Positions 5,243 through 7,014 of a DNA stretch of 7,014 nt are shown one piece after another. A program made the position numbers and the translations under genes. The DNA lies in assembly GCA_011682595.1 (NCBI GenBank), contig JAACEH010000092.1, forward strand, positions 1 to 7,014. Direction: 5' to 3'. Position 1 is the first letter of the stretch; each line of letters starts with the position of its first letter. Source of the stretch: Anaerolineaceae bacterium. GTDB lineage: Bacteria > Planctomycetota > Phycisphaerae > FEN-1346 > JAACEH01. Below the pieces are notes generated by a model, which was given only the letters and a program-made list of their open reading frames with translations, was not told where the DNA came from and did not search any database.

Positions 5243-6619
5243 TCAGCCGACGTGAATCAGGGCCGCCTTTCGCCGCTCGATTTTGTTGTAAAGATCAATC
5301 GCTTCGGTGACACACAGGGCGTGAACCTCGATGGCCCGGCGGCGAAGGTAGGCCTGCGACTGCTTGGTCAACTTCAGGTCGCCCGACTCTCCCGTGCCGA
5401 CGACCAGCACCTCCGGGCCGCCCCGGCAGGCCCGGGCCAGGTCCGCGGGACGAATCTCACGGGCTCTCTTGCCGCTCTCAGAAGCCGACTCGCGCCGCCA
5501 CTTCTTGACCTCGCCACCGACTCGAATGACGATGTCGCGCTTGTACGTCTTGTCGCCGACCGTGATCTGGCCGGGGGCCGCCTGGTCGATCTGGTCGTAG
5601 TGCGGCCCGGCGGCGAAGTCCCGGTTGAACGGGCTGCGGCCAATCTGTCTGCGGGCCAGGGCCACCGCCCCGGCCACCACCGCGTCGTCACCCAGCGGCG
5701 ACAGGAACACCTGGCCCCCCTCGCGCGATCCCGGCAGACGCACCGCCTTGATCACCTCCTCGACAATCGGCAACATGAAGTCGCCGCAGGCCTCCACCAC
5801 TCCGCCGCCCAGGACGATCACCTCCGGGTCCAGCAGATGGAACACCACGACGCAGGCCTGGCCAAGAACCTCCGACGCCCGGCCCATCACCCTGGTCACC
5901 AGGCGGTCTTTTCGCTCGATGGCCTGCCGCAGGGCGCCGCTGCGGATCTGGCTCAAATCGCCTGCCAGCAACTCGGTCAGAACCGTCTTGCGGCCCGCCG
6001 CGACCGCCTGGCGAATGTCGCGCTCGATGGCCCACCGGCCGGCCAGAGCTTCCAGGCAACCGTGGTTGCCGCAAGCGCACTGCGGACCGCCGATGCGGAT
6101 GACCGTATGCCCGATCTCGCCGGCCGATTCCCGGTAACCGCGCCAGAGCTTGGTCTTGCGGACGAAGCCGCCGCCGATGCCCGTGCCGACGAAGATGCCG
6201 AAGACGCTGGAGGCCCCGCGAGCGGCGCCCAGCCACCGTTCGCCCAGGGTGCCCAGGTTGGTGTCGTTGCCCAGGACCACGGCAACGCCGAAACGGTCTT
6301 CCAGCCGCGGCACGATCTCGACTCCGGTCAGGTTCATGTTGGGGGTGATAATCACCCGCCCTGCGTTCGGGTCGGTCACGCCGGGCACGGCTATGCCGAC
6401 CGCGGCCAGATCGCCGCTCTCGAGCCCTTCCTCGTGCAGCAACGTCCCGACTGTTTCCTCGATGGCCGACAGCACCTGGTCGGCCTCACCGTCGCGGGGA
6501 GTGGCGCACTTGCGGCCGGCGACGATGGTGCCGCACTCGAGCACCAGGGAGGCCTGGATCTTCGTGCCGCCGACATCGATCCCGACGTAGAGATTCTCCA
6601 CTTCGTCGCTGTCACTCAT
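5243..6619 (-). CDS. ROK-family sugar kinase (glucokinase-like) fused to a C-terminal Mth938-like domain
   Basis: This encodes 458 residues from ATG at 6619, with GGAGG eleven bases upstream. Residues 1 to about 330 form a ROK kinase: ATP loop GIDVGGTK (D15, G17-G18-T19), NPNMNLTG-type sugar segment (TPNMNLTGV, 92-100), LGNDTNLGTLGE with catalytic D119, GTGIGGGF (145-152), AGEIGHT with E168 and zinc/sugar ligand H171, and the zinc signature CACGNHGCLE with C181, C183, C188 and E190. All catalytic, sugar-binding and zinc residues are present, so ATP-dependent phosphorylation of glucose or a similar hexose in the cytoplasm is likely; exact sugar unknown. Residues about 340-458 (bases 5246-5602) match the Mth938/DUF498 fold: QITVGDKTYKRDIVI, PEVLVVGTGESGDLKL, IEVHALCVTEAIDLYNKI and a closing KAALIHV. 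Normal ROK kinases end near 300-330 residues, so this is an added domain. No stop or frameshift separates the parts. The fusion's purpose is unknown. The gene stands alone: convergent with ppk, divergent from comM. Confidence 0.9.
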   Translation of the reverse strand: MSDSDEVENLYVGIDVGGTKIQASLVLECGTIVAGRKCATPRDGEADQVLSAIEETVGTLLHEEGLESGDLAAVGIAVPGVTDPNAGRVIITPNMNLTGVEIVPRLEDRFGVAVVLGNDTNLGTLGERWLGAARGASSVFGIFVGTGIGGGFVRKTKLWRGYRESAGEIGHTVIRIGGPQCACGNHGCLEALAGRWAIERDIRQAVAAGRKTVLTELLAGDLSQIRSGALRQAIERKDRLVTRVMGRASEVLGQACVVVFHLLDPEVIVLGGGVVEACGDFMLPIVEEVIKAVRLPGSREGGQVFLSPLGDDAVVAGAVALARRQIGRSPFNRDFAAGPHYDQIDQAAPGQITVGDKTYKRDIVIRVGGEVKKWRRESASESGKRAREIRPADLARACRGGPEVLVVGTGESGDLKLTKQSQAYLRRRAIEVHALCVTEAIDLYNKIERRKAALIHVG

Positions 6620-6630
6620 CTATGCAAAGT

Positions 6631-6635
6631 CCTCC
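6631..6635 (-). promoter_or_regulatory. Ribosome binding site of the ROK kinase gene
   Basis: The minus strand reads GGAGG here (CCTCC on the plus strand), eleven bases before the ATG at 6619. The spacing is slightly long, but it is the only clear Shine-Dalgarno match near that start and supports the chosen start codon. No convincing minus-strand -35/-10 pair was found in 6640-6720. Confidence 0.55.
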
Positions 6636-6721
6636 GTGTCTGAACCATCAGGCACTGCAACACTCCCGCGTTGCTCCTTAGTGACAACTCTTTTAACCGA
6701 ACCCGGGACCCGTGCAAAGCA

Positions 6722-6749
6722 GAAACCCGCCGTGAGGCGGCAGTGTTTC
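6722..6749. repeat. Imperfect inverted repeat in the ROK-comM divergent spacer
   Basis: CCGCC (6727-6731) and GGCGG (6736-6740) pair around GTGA, flanked by GAAAC (6722-6726) and GTTTC (6745-6749), with four unpaired bases on one side. It ends just upstream of the candidate comM -35 and lies in the presumed leader of the ROK transcript. It could be an operator or a leader hairpin; on the minus strand the CCGCC/GGCGG stem is followed by a T-rich stretch, which would also allow an attenuator. The evidence is structural only. Confidence 0.3.
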
Positions 6750-6752
6750 CTC

Positions 6753-6781
6753 TTGCCTCCTGATCGTTCCTGACATATTAT
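6753..6781 (+). promoter_or_regulatory. Candidate promoter for the comM-like gene
   Basis: TTGCCT (6753-6758) and TATTAT (6776-6781) match the sigma70 consensus at four and five of six positions, with the optimal 17-base spacer. Transcription would start near 6788 and leave a leader of about 37 bases. It lies in an A+T-richer patch of the spacer, as promoters often do in GC-rich genomes. Confidence 0.45.
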
Positions 6782-6814
6782 CTCGTGCCGACACATTTCA
6801 CTCATCTGACAACA

Positions 6815-6819
6815 GAGGG
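6815..6819 (+). promoter_or_regulatory. Ribosome binding site of the comM-like gene
   Basis: GAGGG sits five bases before the ATG at 6825 and supports that start, which also gives the family's canonical N-terminus. Confidence 0.6.
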
Positions 6820-6824
6820 CCCCC

Positions 6825-7014
6825 ATGCTGGCCAAGATTCCCAGTGCGTCGGTCATAGGCATCGAGGGCTACATGGCCATGGTCGAAGTCGACATCCGCC
6901 ACGGCATGCCGACGATCATCACCGTCGGCTTGCCCGATGCCGCCGTCAAGGAAGCCAAGGACCGCGTCGAGTCGGCCATCCGCAACTCGGGCTACTCCTG
7001 GCCCTCGGACCGCA
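6825..7014 (+). CDS. comM: ComM/YifB-family Mg-chelatase-like AAA+ protein, N-terminal part (3' end outside window)
   Basis: The frame is open from ATG at 6825 through the right edge, giving 63 complete codons. The N-terminus is diagnostic of the ComM/YifB family: MLAKIPSASVIGIEGYMAMV, then VEVDIRHGMPTIITVGLPD and AAVKEAKDRVESAIRNSGY. This is the N-terminal ribosomal-S5/Lon-protease-like domain that precedes the AAA+ Mg-chelatase-like ATPase domain; the Walker motifs would lie beyond the window. ComM is known as a hexameric helicase promoting branch migration during natural transformation, and homologues are found in many bacteria that are not known to be competent. It is transcribed away from the ROK gene from its own candidate promoter. 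Family assignment is secure; a role in DNA uptake in this organism is inferred from homology only. Confidence 0.92.
   Translation, partial: MLAKIPSASVIGIEGYMAMVEVDIRHGMPTIITVGLPDAAVKEAKDRVESAIRNSGYSWPSDR

Noticed and set aside
5590..5620. Frameshift or assembly join between the ROK and Mth938 parts
   Set aside because: The frame stays open through the join with normal codon use, no stop and no ATG near the boundary. A genuine single gene is the simpler reading, though reads were not available.
5078..6643. A 521-codon plus-strand frame opposite the ROK gene
   Set aside because: It is antisense to a gene with complete ROK motifs and a Shine-Dalgarno site. Its composition is typical of a shadow frame.

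Overview
The window is high-GC bacterial DNA (roughly two thirds G+C by eye), densely coded, and centred on inorganic polyphosphate (polyP) metabolism. The lineage cannot be fixed from 7 kb. The high GC, the scarcity of clear Shine-Dalgarno sites in the polyP genes and the palindrome-rich spacers would fit a planctomycete-like or other deep-branching Gram-negative bacterium, but this is a low-confidence guess.

Layout. (1) At 1-465 (+) is the C-terminal part of a CHAD-domain protein, a family linked to polyP binding, cut by the left edge. (2) At 462-1127 (+), joined to it by a 4-base ATGA overlap, is a stand-alone HD-domain protein that looks like a detached copy of the C-terminal domain of the next gene. 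(3) At 1196-2770 (+) is an Ppx/GppA-type exopolyphosphatase / pppGpp phosphatase. It is preceded by a promoter with perfect -35 and -10 hexamers, and the -10 contains the stop codon of the HD gene. (4) At 2957-5068 (+) is a complete polyphosphate kinase PPK1 with all expected catalytic residues. (5) At 5243-6619 (-), convergent with ppk, is a ROK-family sugar kinase whose C-terminus carries an in-frame Mth938-like domain, an unusual fusion. (6) At 6825 to the right edge (+), divergent from the ROK gene, is the start of a ComM/YifB-type Mg-chelatase-like AAA+ protein.

How the genes fit together. PPK1 makes polyP from ATP, Ppx degrades it, and the CHAD protein probably binds it or sits on polyP granules. 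The HD protein may be a regulatory or hydrolytic accessory derived from Ppx. The four consecutive + strand genes therefore form a polyP module. The ROK kinase could consume ATP (or, less likely, polyP) to phosphorylate a sugar, but its location next to ppk is the only hint of a polyP link.

Non-coding. The ppx-ppk spacer (2771-2956) and the ppk-ROK spacer (5069-5242) each hold a palindromic double-hairpin element. The two share a left-edge motif (ATTGAACGG[C/T]GGG) and a stem base (CACGGCC...CCGTGGC), so they look like two members of one dispersed repeat family. The 205-base divergent spacer (6620-6824) holds ribosome binding sites for both flanking genes, a candidate comM promoter and one imperfect inverted repeat. 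No tRNA, rRNA, CRISPR array or transposase gene is visible.
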